From NCBI RefSeq assembly GCF_003201655.1, contig NZ_QJJU01000002.1, positions 372,001-436,000 on the forward strand: a stretch of DNA of 64,000 nt, read 5' to 3'. Shown here piece by piece: positions 19,196-28,088 of the stretch. How positions within the stretch are numbered: the first letter of the stretch is position 1; each line of letters starts with the position of its first letter. The notes under the pieces are model-generated. The model was not told where the DNA came from. It did not search any database and saw only the letters and a list, made by a program, of their open reading frames with translations. Position numbers and translations under genes: made by a program. The stretch comes from Mycolicibacterium moriokaense (lineage in GTDB: Bacteria > Actinomycetota > Actinomycetes > Mycobacteriales > Mycobacteriaceae).

Positions 19196-20047
19196 ATGAC
19201 TCCATCGGGCCCGGAGGCGGCTTCGATTCCCACCGTCACTCTCAACGACGACAACGAGATCCCGGTGATCGGCCTCGGCGTTGCCGAGCTGTCGGACTCC
19301 GAGACCGAGCAGGCCGTATCGGCGGCGCTGGAGGCCGGCTACCGATTGATCGACACGGCATCCGCGTACGGCAACGAGGAAGCCGTCGGCCGGGCGATCG
19401 CCGCATCGGGTGTGCCGCGCGATGAGCTGTTCATCACCACCAAGCTCGCAACCGAGGATCAAGGCTTCCAGGCGGCACAGGATGCCTGCAAGGCCAGCAT
19501 CGAGCGGCTCGGCCTCGAGTACGTAGACATGTACCTCATCCATTGGCCCGGCGGCGACCCCGGCAAGTACGTCGACAGCTGGGGTGGCCTGATGAAGCGC
19601 AGGCAGGATGGCTTCGTCAAGTCCATCGGCGTCTCCAACTTTCACGCCGAGGACCTGTCGAACGTCATCGAACTGTCGTTCGTCACACCCGCCATCAACC
19701 AGATCGAACTGCATCCGCTGTTGAACCAGGCCGCGCTGCGGGCGGTCAACGACGAGCACGGCATTGTCACCGAGGCGTACAGCCCGCTGGGCGTAGGCAA
19801 GCTGCTGGAAAACGGGGCGGTCGTATCAGTGGCGCAGGCACACGGTAAGACGCCTGCACAGGCGCTGATTCGGTGGAGCATCCAGCTCGGCAATGTGGTG
19901 ATCCCGCGGTCGGCGAATCCCGAGCGCATCAAGTCGAATATCGACGTGTTCGACTTCGAGCTCAGCGACGACGAGATGGCCGCGCTCAGCACTTTGGACG
20001 ACGGCACCCGCTTCCGGCCGGACCCGGAAACCTACACGGGCACTTAA
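19196..20047 (+). CDS. Aldo-keto reductase, second of a tandem pair
   Basis: The 283-residue protein is a paralogue of the preceding gene, with the tetrad Asp53, Tyr58 ([11 protein letters not shown]), Lys83 ([10 protein letters not shown]) and His116 (YLIHWP). The cofactor motif is [12 protein letters not shown]. The two proteins agree through most of the barrel and differ in the loops that shape the substrate pocket, suggesting different substrates. Its TAA overlaps the stop of the convergent HNH gene within CTTAAG. M. tuberculosis has one gene here, so the pair is a lineage-specific duplication or a loss in the other line. Confidence 0.92.
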   Translation: MTPSGPEAASIPTVTLNDDNEIPVIGLGVAELSDSETEQAVSAALEAGYRLIDTASAYGNEEAVGRAIAASGVPRDELFITTKLATEDQGFQAAQDACKASIERLGLEYVDMYLIHWPGGDPGKYVDSWGGLMKRRQDGFVKSIGVSNFHAEDLSNVIELSFVTPAINQIELHPLLNQAALRAVNDEHGIVTEAYSPLGVGKLLENGAVVSVAQAHGKTPAQALIRWSIQLGNVVIPRSANPERIKSNIDVFDFELSDDEMAALSTLDDGTRFRPDPETYTGT

Positions 20048-20751
20048 GCAGTCGGGCAGGTCGCGGCCGCGTCACGCAGGACTTTGGCGGACGGCGCGTC
20101 GACCGGCAACGCGTAGCCGCGCAACACCGCGATGAATTGCATTGCGTATTGGCACCGGAACGCGGTGTTGGGCGGCATCCATGTCGCCGGTTCCTTATCG
20201 CCCTTGTCCTGATTCGCCTGGCCTTCGACCGCGATGAGGTTCGCTGGATCGTTGGCGAACCGCAGCCGCATGTCGTCGGTCCAGTTTCGGGCGCCGAGGT
20301 CCCACGCCAACGCCAGCGGCACAATGTGGTCGATCTGCACCGCAGCGCCGACCTGATTGCCCCGCACGAACGGCACGGTGTCGTTGGTGTATGGGTCGTG
20401 GAGCGTACCGCTCGCAACGGCGTTGGGACACCGCTTGATTGACACATACGTCTTGTCGACGAGGTCGCGGTTGAGAATGTCGTTGCGGGTGTCGCAGCCG
20501 TTGTGGCCGCCGGGGGCGGGATTGTCGTCGGTCCAGCTGTCGCCGAACGCATCCCTATGATAGTCGTAGCCGCGGATCCGGACGGGTACTTCTGCGATGC
20601 CTGCGAGCACGTCGGTACCCGGTGCGACGGTGGGGATGTCGGCTTGGGCCACGAACTGGGCCCGCTCCCCCGATGCCACCGTGACTTGCCAGGCGACCAC
20701 CACCGCGATGGCGACCACCGCGGACATCCACAGCAGCCGGGTGCGGGTCAT
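20044..20751 (-). CDS. Secreted HNH/DUF1524 nuclease-like protein (Rv2972c type)
   Basis: The 235-residue protein starts with a signal or anchor segment ([21 protein letters not shown]). It has an HNH-type core: the metal-binding [13 protein letters not shown], then [23 protein letters not shown] and an Asn/Lys/Trp-Pro stretch (ATWMPPN) typical of DUF1524/GmrSD-like C-terminal nuclease domains. An extracytoplasmic DNase role is inferred; activity is unproven. The ATG overlaps the recG stop as ATGA, so it is co-translated with a DNA repair helicase although it is exported. Its stop overlaps the convergent aldo-keto reductase stop. Confidence 0.85.
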   Translation of the reverse strand: MTRTRLLWMSAVVAIAVVVAWQVTVASGERAQFVAQADIPTVAPGTDVLAGIAEVPVRIRGYDYHRDAFGDSWTDDNPAPGGHNGCDTRNDILNRDLVDKTYVSIKRCPNAVASGTLHDPYTNDTVPFVRGNQVGAAVQIDHIVPLALAWDLGARNWTDDMRLRFANDPANLIAVEGQANQDKGDKEPATWMPPNTAFRCQYAMQFIAVLRGYALPVDAPSAKVLRDAAATCPTA

Positions 20752-22982
20752 GTCTTGTCCAGGTATTCAACGCGGTCGGTATTGGTGAACGGTGCCGCCA
20801 ACACAGCCATCCCAGGATGGTCTTGCGCCTTCTCGTAGAACGACTCACAGAATTCGCGCGCGGCCAAAATGATGTCGAGATGCTCGGAGAGCGATAGGAA
20901 TCTCAGCGTGATGGGCCTGCCAGACTGACTGAGTCCCAGCACATCTCCCTCTTTGCGCTCCTTCAGATCCAGGTCCGCGAGTTTGAATCCGTCGAGGGTG
21001 CCTGCGACAGCCGTGAGCCGCTGCCCCGCCTTTGATCCCTCAGGCAGCTTCGTGACAAGCAGGCACAAGCTGGGATGCTGACCGCGACCGATGCGTCCGC
21101 GCAACTGGTGCAACTGGCTGATGCCGAATCTGTCGGCGTCGATCACGACCATCACCGTCGCATTGGGCACATCGACGCCGACTTCAATGACGGTGGTACA
21201 CACCAGGACATCGAGCTCACCGGCGCGGAACGCCGCCATCACTGCGTCCTTCTCGTCGGCCGGTAGCCGACCGTGCATGAGCCCGAGTCGCAGCGCGGAC
21301 AGTGGACCCCGCCGCAGCCGGTCCAAAACCTCGACCACCGTTGTGGCCGGCGGACCGCTGTCATCCTTCGTCGGTGTGTCGCTCTCGTCGATGCGGGAGG
21401 CGACGACGTAGGCCTGGCGGCCTGCGCCGACCTCTTCGATGATTCGCGCCCACGCGCGGTCAAGCCATGCAGGCTTCTGTGAAACGAAGATCGCGTTGGT
21501 GGCGATGGGTTGGCGGCCGCGAGGCAGTTCGCGCAACGTAGAGGTCTCCAGGTCGCCGTAGACGGTAAGCGCGACCGTACGCGGAATAGGTGTCGCGGTC
21601 ATCACCAAAAGATGTGGCGTCAGGCCCGCTGGGGCCTTGGCGCGCAACCTGTCCCGCTGCTCGACTCCGAACCGGTGCTGCTCGTCAACGACGACCATGC
21701 CGAGCCGCTGAAACTCGACGGCCTCCTGCAGAAGGGCGTGCGTGCCGATGACGATCCCCGCATCACCGGTCGCGACTTCGTCGCGCACCTCACGTTTCTG
21801 TTGGGCAGACATGGACCCGGTCAGCAGCGCGACGCGCGTCGCACCGTCGGCGCCGCCCAGCTGACCCGCCATCGCCAGCGGACCGAGGACATCCCGAATG
21901 GAGCGAGCATGTTGGGCGGCAAGGACTTCCGTCGGCGCCAACAACGCGCATTGATAGCCGGCATCGATCATCTGCAGCATTGCCAGCACCGAAACGATCG
22001 TCTTCCCCGAGCCGACCTCACCCTGCAGCATGCGGTTCATCGGCCGGCTCTCTGCCAGTTCGGCCGACAACACGTCGAGCACTTCCTTTTGGCCAGTGGT
22101 CAATTCGAACGGCAACTGCTCGCGCATGGCGCTCAGGAGGCCGTCGTCTTTGGGCTGCGCGACGGGGCCGGATTCGCTTAGTTCGCCATATCGCCGTCCA
22201 ACCAAGGCCCATTGCAACCCGATTGCCTCGTCAAATGTCAGGCGGTCCTGTGCGCGCTCGCGTTCGGCCGTGTTCTCGGCGAGGTGAATCGCGCGTAACG
22301 CATCGTCTTCAGATATCAGATTCCGCTGCTGCATAAAAGGTTCCGGCAGCGGCTCGTCGATCGGGTCGAGTACGTCGAGCACCTGACGGACACACGCGTA
22401 GATATCCCAGCTCTGCACCTTGGCATTGGCGGCGTAGATCGGGAAGAACTCTCGCTCGAAGACCGACAGCAGCTCGTCTCCCGCCGCTCCCGATGTCGAT
22501 GCGATGGTTTTGAGTGACTTGGTACCGATTTGCTTACCGGTCGGCGACTCGAGAACGAGAAAAGCCGGATGGCTCAGTTGCAGTGCTTTCCTGAAGTATT
22601 TGACTTCGCCGGAAAGCATCAAGCGGGTGCCCTGTGGCAGGTTTTCGGCCATCCAGCCCGCGTTGAAGAACGTGGCGGTGACCTCGGGCCGTCGATGCCC
22701 CAGGGTGACGCGCAGCCACTTGGGCTTCTTCATTTTCTTGGTCTTGGGGTCGAACCTCGGCTTCATGTCACCGGTCTTGGTGGCGGTGATGACGTCGACG
22801 AACGTGACGTGTTCGCCTTCCTCCAGCTCCTCGCCCTCACCCAGCACCGTCATTCCGTCGCTGTACTTGCGCGGGTAGTGGCGCAGCAAGTCATTGACAG
22901 TGCGGATGCCGAAGTGCTCCTCCAGCGGACCTGCGGCCTTCTTGCCGAGAACGTAGTCCAGCCTGTCGGTCAGAGTGGCCAC
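20748..22982 (-). CDS. recG: ATP-dependent DNA helicase RecG
   Basis: RecG remodels stalled replication forks and branched DNA. The 744-residue protein has the N-terminal wedge/OB domain and then the superfamily 2 motor: motif I GEVGSGKT, motif II written as VDEQH (MVVVDEQHRFGVEQR), motif III TATPIPRT, and motif VI QLRGRIGRG. The start is GTG, 2 bp from the stop of the DAK2-family gene, so the two genes form one transcription unit with the HNH gene. Confidence 0.96.
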   Translation of the reverse strand: MATLTDRLDYVLGKKAAGPLEEHFGIRTVNDLLRHYPRKYSDGMTVLGEGEELEEGEHVTFVDVITATKTGDMKPRFDPKTKKMKKPKWLRVTLGHRRPEVTATFFNAGWMAENLPQGTRLMLSGEVKYFRKALQLSHPAFLVLESPTGKQIGTKSLKTIASTSGAAGDELLSVFEREFFPIYAANAKVQSWDIYACVRQVLDVLDPIDEPLPEPFMQQRNLISEDDALRAIHLAENTAERERAQDRLTFDEAIGLQWALVGRRYGELSESGPVAQPKDDGLLSAMREQLPFELTTGQKEVLDVLSAELAESRPMNRMLQGEVGSGKTIVSVLAMLQMIDAGYQCALLAPTEVLAAQHARSIRDVLGPLAMAGQLGGADGATRVALLTGSMSAQQKREVRDEVATGDAGIVIGTHALLQEAVEFQRLGMVVVDEQHRFGVEQRDRLRAKAPAGLTPHLLVMTATPIPRTVALTVYGDLETSTLRELPRGRQPIATNAIFVSQKPAWLDRAWARIIEEVGAGRQAYVVASRIDESDTPTKDDSGPPATTVVEVLDRLRRGPLSALRLGLMHGRLPADEKDAVMAAFRAGELDVLVCTTVIEVGVDVPNATVMVVIDADRFGISQLHQLRGRIGRGQHPSLCLLVTKLPEGSKAGQRLTAVAGTLDGFKLADLDLKERKEGDVLGLSQSGRPITLRFLSLSEHLDIILAAREFCESFYEKAQDHPGMAVLAAPFTNTDRVEYLDKT

Positions 22983-22984
22983 GA

Positions 22985-24622
22985 CTACTCCACCCCGATC
23001 AGCAGCGCGTCGCCGCGATGGTCGGTGTGGTAGGTCACCAACTCGGTGCCTGGATGGTGGGTGTGGACATGGGCCTGCAGTGCTTCGCCGACGCTGCCGT
23101 CGACCCCTGCACCCGTCAGCACCGTCACGAGCTCACCGCCCGCGGCCAGCAGCAGGTCGATCAGGCCCGCAGCGGCCGCGGTGACGTCTTCGCCGACGAT
23201 CAGCACCTCGTCGCCCGCGATCGCAAGCCCGTCGCCCGGTTTACAGGTACCCGCCCACGTCAGCGCCTCCTCGGCGGCCACACGCACCGAGCCGTGCCTG
23301 GCGCCCGCCGCAGCACGGGCCATCGTGTAGCCGTCGTCGACGGCCTGCCGCTCGGCGTCGTGCACTGCGAGCGCGGCCAGCCCCTGAACCATGGAACCGG
23401 CGGGCACGGGCACGACGTCGATGCCCCATCCGATCGCGGCGGTACACCCCGCGACGAGTTCCTCAGCGGCGACGTAGCCGTTGGGCAACACCATGATCTG
23501 CCCGGCGCCGGTGTTGACGAGACCGTGGAGCAGTTGTTTGGCGCTCACCGGCGCGTCGGCTTCGGGCCGCAACACGTGCGCCCCCTCGCCGGCGAACAAT
23601 TCCACTGCGCCGTCACCGTCGACAACGGCAAGCACGGCGCGGTCCCGGCTCCACCCACCGGAAGGCCGCGCGCCGACACCGCCCGATAGTGAGGTGATCT
23701 GGATGCGGCTCGGTGTGCCAACCGACAAGGCCGCCTCAACGGCGGCGCCGGCATCGTCGGCGTGCACGTGCACTGAGTAGTGGCCTGCTCCGTCCGCTGA
23801 CGCTGCGATGGCCACCGATTCGCCCAGCTGGTCCAGGCGTTCGCGGAGCGTCTCCACGCCGCTGGAGTCGCAACCGTTCAGCAGGTACATCACCTCGAAC
23901 TGCGGCGCGGCGGGGGTGGTCGCGGCGAGGTCGGTGTGCGGAGGGGACGGCAGGTATTCGTGCCGGTGGGGCGCGCGCCCGGTCAGCGTGGTGCTCATCG
24001 CGTCCAGCAGTACCAGCAGGCCACGGCCTCCGGCGTCCACCACGCCGGCCTCCGCCAGCACATCGAGCTGCCCGGTGGTCTTGTCGAGTGCGACGGCCGC
24101 GGCGTCCGCGGCGGCAGACAGCACCCCGGGCAGATCCGCGCCTCCGTCGGCGCCTGCATGCTCTGCGGCGCCCGCCGCGTCCTGCAACACCGAGACGATG
24201 GTGCCCGGCACTGGCTCACCCATCGACGCGACGACCAGCCCGACGGCGTGGCGCAGGGCCGCCGCGAAAACGGCGCCGTCGATATCGGCAAGCGCCCCGT
24301 CGCGATCCGCGGCGGCGGACGAGACCACGTCCGACAAGCCACGCAGAATCTGCGAAAGGATGACGCCGGAATTGCCGCGGGCGCCATGCAACGCGCCTGC
24401 CGCCAGCGCCGCGGCGACCTGCTCGACGTCGTCGCTGTGGCAGTGCGTGTCGGCCTGCGCCCACGCCGAACGCATGGTGAACAGCATGTTTGTCCCGGTG
24501 TCGGCGTCGGCGACGGGGAACACGTTGAGCCGATTGATCTCATCGGTGTGGGAAATCAGGTCGCCGACGGCGGTGTGTGCCCAGTCCCGCAGGGCGGAGG
24601 CGTCGAGGCGCCGAGCCGACAT
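22985..24622 (-). CDS. DAK2/FakA-like kinase domain protein (YloV family)
   Basis: FakA-type proteins phosphorylate fatty acids bound to a FakB/DegV partner in Gram-positive bacteria; the mycobacterial substrate is not known. The 545-residue protein has the N-terminal DAK2 nucleotide-binding domain: NVFPVADADTGTNM keeps the metal-binding aspartates but has Ala where PVPDGDTGTN is usual, followed by GARGNSGVILSQILRG. A middle linker and the C-terminal conserved domain follow (GQIMVLPNGYVAAEEL). In M. tuberculosis the equivalent region is annotated as two pieces (Rv2974c/Rv2975c); here one frame is intact. The ATG has GGGAGG upstream. Confidence 0.88.
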   Translation of the reverse strand: MSARRLDASALRDWAHTAVGDLISHTDEINRLNVFPVADADTGTNMLFTMRSAWAQADTHCHSDDVEQVAAALAAGALHGARGNSGVILSQILRGLSDVVSSAAADRDGALADIDGAVFAAALRHAVGLVVASMGEPVPGTIVSVLQDAAGAAEHAGADGGADLPGVLSAAADAAAVALDKTTGQLDVLAEAGVVDAGGRGLLVLLDAMSTTLTGRAPHRHEYLPSPPHTDLAATTPAAPQFEVMYLLNGCDSSGVETLRERLDQLGESVAIAASADGAGHYSVHVHADDAGAAVEAALSVGTPSRIQITSLSGGVGARPSGGWSRDRAVLAVVDGDGAVELFAGEGAHVLRPEADAPVSAKQLLHGLVNTGAGQIMVLPNGYVAAEELVAGCTAAIGWGIDVVPVPAGSMVQGLAALAVHDAERQAVDDGYTMARAAAGARHGSVRVAAEEALTWAGTCKPGDGLAIAGDEVLIVGEDVTAAAAGLIDLLLAAGGELVTVLTGAGVDGSVGEALQAHVHTHHPGTELVTYHTDHRGDALLIGVE

Positions 24623-24729
24623 CGAATACCTCCCACCCGTTGTGCCGCCGTGGGCGCCAGCCTAGCCATCCGTGGCGACAACCCTCGTGACAACGTCTGA
24701 GGCTGTGAACCATGCGGGGTTGGTCCATT

Positions 24730-24758
24730 TTGGCGATACCCCAAGCTGCCGGTATCCT
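24730..24758 (+). promoter_or_regulatory. SigA-type promoter of rpmB
   Basis: A -35 TTGGCG (24730-24735) and a -10 TATCCT (24753-24758) are separated by exactly 17 bp. Transcription would start near 24765, leaving a leader of about 58 nt. A GAGGAG lies about 10 nt before the rpmB ATG. Confidence 0.6.
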
Positions 24759-24823
24759 GGTCAGGTTGTCGGGTCACCCGCCTGGTTGTTGACCCCCAAG
24801 AACTGATCCGAGGAGTTCCACAT

Positions 24824-25018
24824 ATGGCTGCCGTCTGCGAGATCTGCGGGAAGGGCCCCGGCTTCGGCAAGTCGGTGTCGCACTCCCATCGCCGGACCAG
24901 CCGTCGGTGGGATCCCAACATTCAGACCGTGCACGCCGTGACCCAGCCCGGCGGCAACAAGAAGCGCATCAACGTGTGCACCTCATGCATCAAGGCCGGC
25001 AAGGTCGCGCGCGGCTAA
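24824..25018 (+). CDS. rpmB: Ribosomal protein L28 (zinc-binding, C+ form)
   Basis: L28 is a 50S subunit protein. The 64-residue sequence starts MAAVCEICGKGPGFG and ends with CTSCIKAGKVARG. The two CxxC pairs (CEIC and CTSC) define the zinc-binding form. Mycobacteria also carry cysteine-free paralogues elsewhere that are used under zinc limitation. The gene has its own promoter and Shine-Dalgarno sequence and is divergent from the DAK2/recG unit. Confidence 0.95.
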   Translation: MAAVCEICGKGPGFGKSVSHSHRRTSRRWDPNIQTVHAVTQPGGNKKRINVCTSCIKAGKVARG

Positions 25019-25127
25019 TTTCTGCCGCGATGGCAGTAAACCGCATTTCGCCGGGTGAGAGCGCCTCGGCCCAGTAGCCTGACCTGGCACTGGCTTGCGC
25101 ACGTCACCGAGCGGAAGGGTCGTATCC

Positions 25128-25538
25128 ATGTTCGGGAACGCGGTCAAAATTGTCCCCGCGGCACTTGCCGCCGTGGCGGTACCGGCGATCGGCCTCGTCA
25201 CAGCGCCACTCGCTGCGGCCGTCGACGCACAGGCACTGGTGGGGTCGTGGGCGGGTGCCCCCGTGCTTGGAGGTCTTGGTGACTGCGGGACGGGGGCGGG
25301 GGTCATCGCATTCTCCCCGAACGGCGTCTACCGCTACGTCGCCGGCTCTGACGGCTGCGGGATGGTCATGATCGACGGACGCTATGAACTGCAGTCCGAC
25401 GGAGGCGTATTACAGCTTTCGGCCGACGAATGCGGAGACCCGGGCTGCCCGCCTGGGCCGACGACGGTGACCGTCAGCGCAACGGGCCCCGACACCATCG
25501 TCCTCAATGGACAGCCCTATCTGCGTAAGCACGACTGA
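25128..25538 (+). CDS. Small exported protein of unknown function
   Basis: The 136-residue protein starts MFGNAVKIVPAALAAVAVP and has a Sec-type signal peptide, with likely cleavage after APLAAA. The mature part has six cysteines, including DCG, GCGM and ECGDPGCPPG, and reads like a compact beta-rich secreted domain (GVYRYVAGSDG, RYELQSDGG). The start ATG has GGAAGG upstream. A longer in-frame start would hide the signal peptide. It lies between rpmB and the convergent ung. I do not recognise the family beyond small mycobacterial secreted proteins. Confidence 0.75.
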   Translation: MFGNAVKIVPAALAAVAVPAIGLVTAPLAAAVDAQALVGSWAGAPVLGGLGDCGTGAGVIAFSPNGVYRYVAGSDGCGMVMIDGRYELQSDGGVLQLSADECGDPGCPPGPTTVTVSATGPDTIVLNGQPYLRKHD

Positions 25539-25542
25539 CCCG

Positions 25543-26229
25543 TCAGCCAGGCAGGCGCCAGTCGATCGGGTCGGCGCCCATCTTCTCCAGCAGCTCGTTG
25601 GCGCCGCTGAACGGGCGCGATCCGAAGAATCCGCGCGACGCCGACAATGGCGAGGGATGGACCGATTCGATCGACGTGCAATGGCCGCCGTCGAGCATCG
25701 GCTTGAGTGTGGCGGCGTCGCGCCCCCACAACACCGCCACCAGCGGCTGTTCCCGGGCTACCAGGGCACGGATCGCGCATTCGGTCACCGCTTCCCAGCC
25801 CTTGCCGCGGTGTGACGCCGGGGTGCCCGGCCGCACGGTGAGCACCCTGTTCAGCAGCATCACGCCGCGTTCCGCCCACGGTGTCAGGTCGCCGGTGGCC
25901 GGTGGTGGGTGACCCAGGTCCTTGCCGTACTCGGTGAAGATGTTGTCGAGACTGCGGGGCAGCGGTCGCACGTCGGCCGCCACCGAGAAGCTCAAACCGA
26001 CCGCGTGACCGGGTGTCGGGTAGGGATCCTGCCCGACAATGAGCACCCGCACCTGGTCGAACGGATACGTGAAGGCGCGCAACACATTCGGGCCTGCGGG
26101 CAGATACTGGTTGCCCGCCGCAATCTCGGCCCGTAGAAACGCGCCCATCTGAGCGACCTGTGGGCCGACGGGGTCCAATGCGTTGGCCCAGCCTTGTTCG
26201 ACGAGTTCGTTAAGGGGACGTGCGGTCAT
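25543..26229 (-). CDS. ung: Uracil-DNA glycosylase
   Basis: Family 1 UDG removes uracil from DNA. The 228-residue protein has the catalytic water-activating motif [18 protein letters not shown] (Asp near residue 67), the middle LLNRVLTVR, and the minor-groove loop [18 protein letters not shown]. The length fits the family. It lies 38 bp downstream of thiL on the same strand, as in M. tuberculosis (Rv2976c-Rv2977c). Confidence 0.97.
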   Translation of the reverse strand: MTARPLNELVEQGWANALDPVGPQVAQMGAFLRAEIAAGNQYLPAGPNVLRAFTYPFDQVRVLIVGQDPYPTPGHAVGLSFSVAADVRPLPRSLDNIFTEYGKDLGHPPPATGDLTPWAERGVMLLNRVLTVRPGTPASHRGKGWEAVTECAIRALVAREQPLVAVLWGRDAATLKPMLDGGHCTSIESVHPSPLSASRGFFGSRPFSGANELLEKMGADPIDWRLPG

Positions 26230-26267
26230 GAACGGTCAACCTAGCGTGCTGTGTTCTTTCGAGTCGA

Positions 26268-27224
26268 TCAGAACGACTGCCAGCCCGAGTCTCCGTGCCA
26301 CCGTTCGCCGTCGATCAGGACCCTCGGCGGGCCGTCAAGCACCCGCCCGATCACCCGCCAGCCGGCCGGCGGCGGTCCAGGGAATGTCGCGACCAGCGCG
26401 TGGTCCTCGCCTCCTGCGAGCACCCAGACCCAGGGGTCCATCTCCAACGCGGTGGCCGCTGAGGCGAGCGCATCGTGGTCGGCGCCAAGCGCGTCCCTCG
26501 ACAGATCGATACCGACACCCGACGCATGCGCGATGTGCCCGAGGTCGGCCACCAGCCCGTCGGAGACATCCGTCATCGACGTGGCTCCCCCTTCTGCCGC
26601 GGCGCGTCCCTGGCCGTACGGCGGCTCCGGCACCAAGTGACGGCGACGCAGCGCTTCAAAGGTCGCAATGCCGTTGAGCAACAACGCATATCCGGCAGCA
26701 GAGCGACCAAGTTCGCCTGCGACCGCCACCGTGTTGCCCGGTTTCGCTCTGCTGCGGCGCACAGGCTCGCGGCCGTCGAGATCCCCAAGCGCAGTCACCG
26801 AAATCACCCATTGCGGGGAGCCGACCAGATCGCCGCCGACGATTCCTGCACCGAGCAGCCGCGCCTCCTGCCACATGCCGTCGGCCAACTCCAACGCGTG
26901 TGCCGACGGGGTGTCACCTGGCGCGCCGAACGCGACGACGAAGGCAGTCGCCCGCGCGCCCATCGCCTCGATATCGGCGGCGTTCTGCGCGATCGCCTTG
27001 CGTCCGATGTCGTGCGGTGATGACCAGTCCAGGCGAAAGTGCCGCCCTTCGACGAGCATGTCGGTGGACACCACCACGCGGCCGTCATCGGTGAACACCA
27101 CCGCCGCATCGTCGCCCGGCCCCAGCGCGACGGCCTTCGGCTGTTCGCGATCCGCCACAAGCCGGTCGATCACGGCGAACTCACCCACCCCGGCGAGGGT
27201 CTCGGCCTGCTCATCGGTCGCCAT
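26268..27224 (-). CDS. thiL: Thiamine-monophosphate kinase
   Basis: ThiL phosphorylates thiamine monophosphate to the active cofactor thiamine diphosphate. The 318-residue protein has the PurM/AIR synthase-like layout: GPGDDAAVV and STDMLVEGRHF near the N-terminus for Mg-ATP, GGDLVGS, DVSDGL, and GGEDHALVATF. The ATG at 27224 has a near-perfect Shine-Dalgarno sequence (GGGGAGGTGA) 4-5 nt upstream, better than its neighbours. It is divergent from the Lrp-type gene. No TPP riboswitch is visible in the 72-bp gap. Confidence 0.95.
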   Translation of the reverse strand: MATDEQAETLAGVGEFAVIDRLVADREQPKAVALGPGDDAAVVFTDDGRVVVSTDMLVEGRHFRLDWSSPHDIGRKAIAQNAADIEAMGARATAFVVAFGAPGDTPSAHALELADGMWQEARLLGAGIVGGDLVGSPQWVISVTALGDLDGREPVRRSRAKPGNTVAVAGELGRSAAGYALLLNGIATFEALRRRHLVPEPPYGQGRAAAEGGATSMTDVSDGLVADLGHIAHASGVGIDLSRDALGADHDALASAATALEMDPWVWVLAGGEDHALVATFPGPPPAGWRVIGRVLDGPPRVLIDGERWHGDSGWQSF

Positions 27225-27296
27225 GTCACCTCCCCCCGGCTGCGGTACGTTTGGGCCCTGCGGCGTGAAGTCTATGCAGCGAGAGGGAGGAAACGG

Positions 27297-27539
27297 GTGG
27301 TCGAGGCTTTCATGCTGATTCAGACCGAGGTCGGCCGCGCCGAGGTCGTCGCCAAGCAGCTCGCCACCCTGCCTGGCGTGTTGTCATCGGAGTACGTCAC
27401 CGGCCCCTACGACGTCGTCGTGCGTATCGGCGCCGACAACCTTGCCGACCTGCAGGCCAACGTCGTTCCCAGTGTGCAGCAGGTCACCGGCATCACGCGC
27501 ACCCTGACCTGTCCTATCGCCAACGGAGTGGGCCCCTAG
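27297..27539 (+). CDS. Stand-alone Lrp/AsnC ligand-binding (RAM) domain protein
   Basis: The 80-residue protein contains only the C-terminal RAM domain of Lrp/AsnC regulators (EAFMLIQTEVGRAEVVAKQL, then VTGPYDVVVRIG), with no helix-turn-helix. Such proteins form oligomers that bind small effectors, often amino acids, and may tune a full-length regulator. The GTG at 27297 has GGGAGG 6 nt upstream. The longer open frame upstream runs antisense through thiL and is not homologous. It is followed 9 bp later by the DUF3515 gene. Confidence 0.88.
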   Translation: MVEAFMLIQTEVGRAEVVAKQLATLPGVLSSEYVTGPYDVVVRIGADNLADLQANVVPSVQQVTGITRTLTCPIANGVGP

Positions 27540-27548
27540 AGTTTGGGC

Positions 27549-28088
27549 GTGGATGCCGAGACCCATGACGGGCCCCCGCGCGCGTTGATGATCGCCGCGA
27601 TCGTCGTGGCGGCAGGGGCAATCATCGGCATCCTGGCGTTCGCCGCGCTGCGACAGGCACCGCCCGAGCAGCGACCCGTCGCCATTGCGTCGGTGCCCGC
27701 GCCGAAGGCCGACAGCGCAGAATGCCGTGCGCTTCTCGGCGCGCTGCCCGAGGCGTTGGGTGACTACCGTCGGGCGACCGCCGCCGATCCCGCGCCTGCC
27801 GGTGCCGCGGCGTGGCAGGCGACGGCCGACGGTGAGCCGGTGATCCTGCGCTGTGGGCTTGACCGTCCTGGCGAGTTCGTCGTCGGCTCCCCTATCCAAG
27901 TGGTCGACGCTGTGCAGTGGTTCGAGCTCGCCGATCAGGGCCGCAGCACGTGGTTCGCGGTGGATCGCGCCGTCTACGTCGCGTTGACGTTGCCGCAGGG
28001 ATCAGGCCCGACGCCGATTCAGGAAGTCTCTGATGTCATTTCGAAATCGTTGCCGGCCAAGCCGATTGATCCCGCACCGCCGCGCTAG
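27549..28088 (+). CDS. DUF3515 membrane-anchored protein (Rv2980 type)
   Basis: The 179-residue protein has one N-terminal membrane segment (ALMIAAIVVAAGAIIGILAFA) and an extracytoplasmic domain with two cysteines (AECRALL and ILRCGL) typical of DUF3515. Its function is unknown. The start is probably the GTG at 27549; a TTG at 27543 is in frame. Its last 53 bp overlap the convergent mmpL gene on the other strand. In M. tuberculosis the next gene is ddlA, so the MmpL/two-component block was inserted right after it. Confidence 0.85.
   Translation: MDAETHDGPPRALMIAAIVVAAGAIIGILAFAALRQAPPEQRPVAIASVPAPKADSAECRALLGALPEALGDYRRATAADPAPAGAAAWQATADGEPVILRCGLDRPGEFVVGSPIQVVDAVQWFELADQGRSTWFAVDRAVYVALTLPQGSGPTPIQEVSDVISKSLPAKPIDPAPPR

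Noticed and set aside
27225..27296. TPP riboswitch or thi-box upstream of thiL
   Set aside because: The 72-bp gap is too short and lacks the conserved thi-box; thiL has a simple strong Shine-Dalgarno sequence instead.
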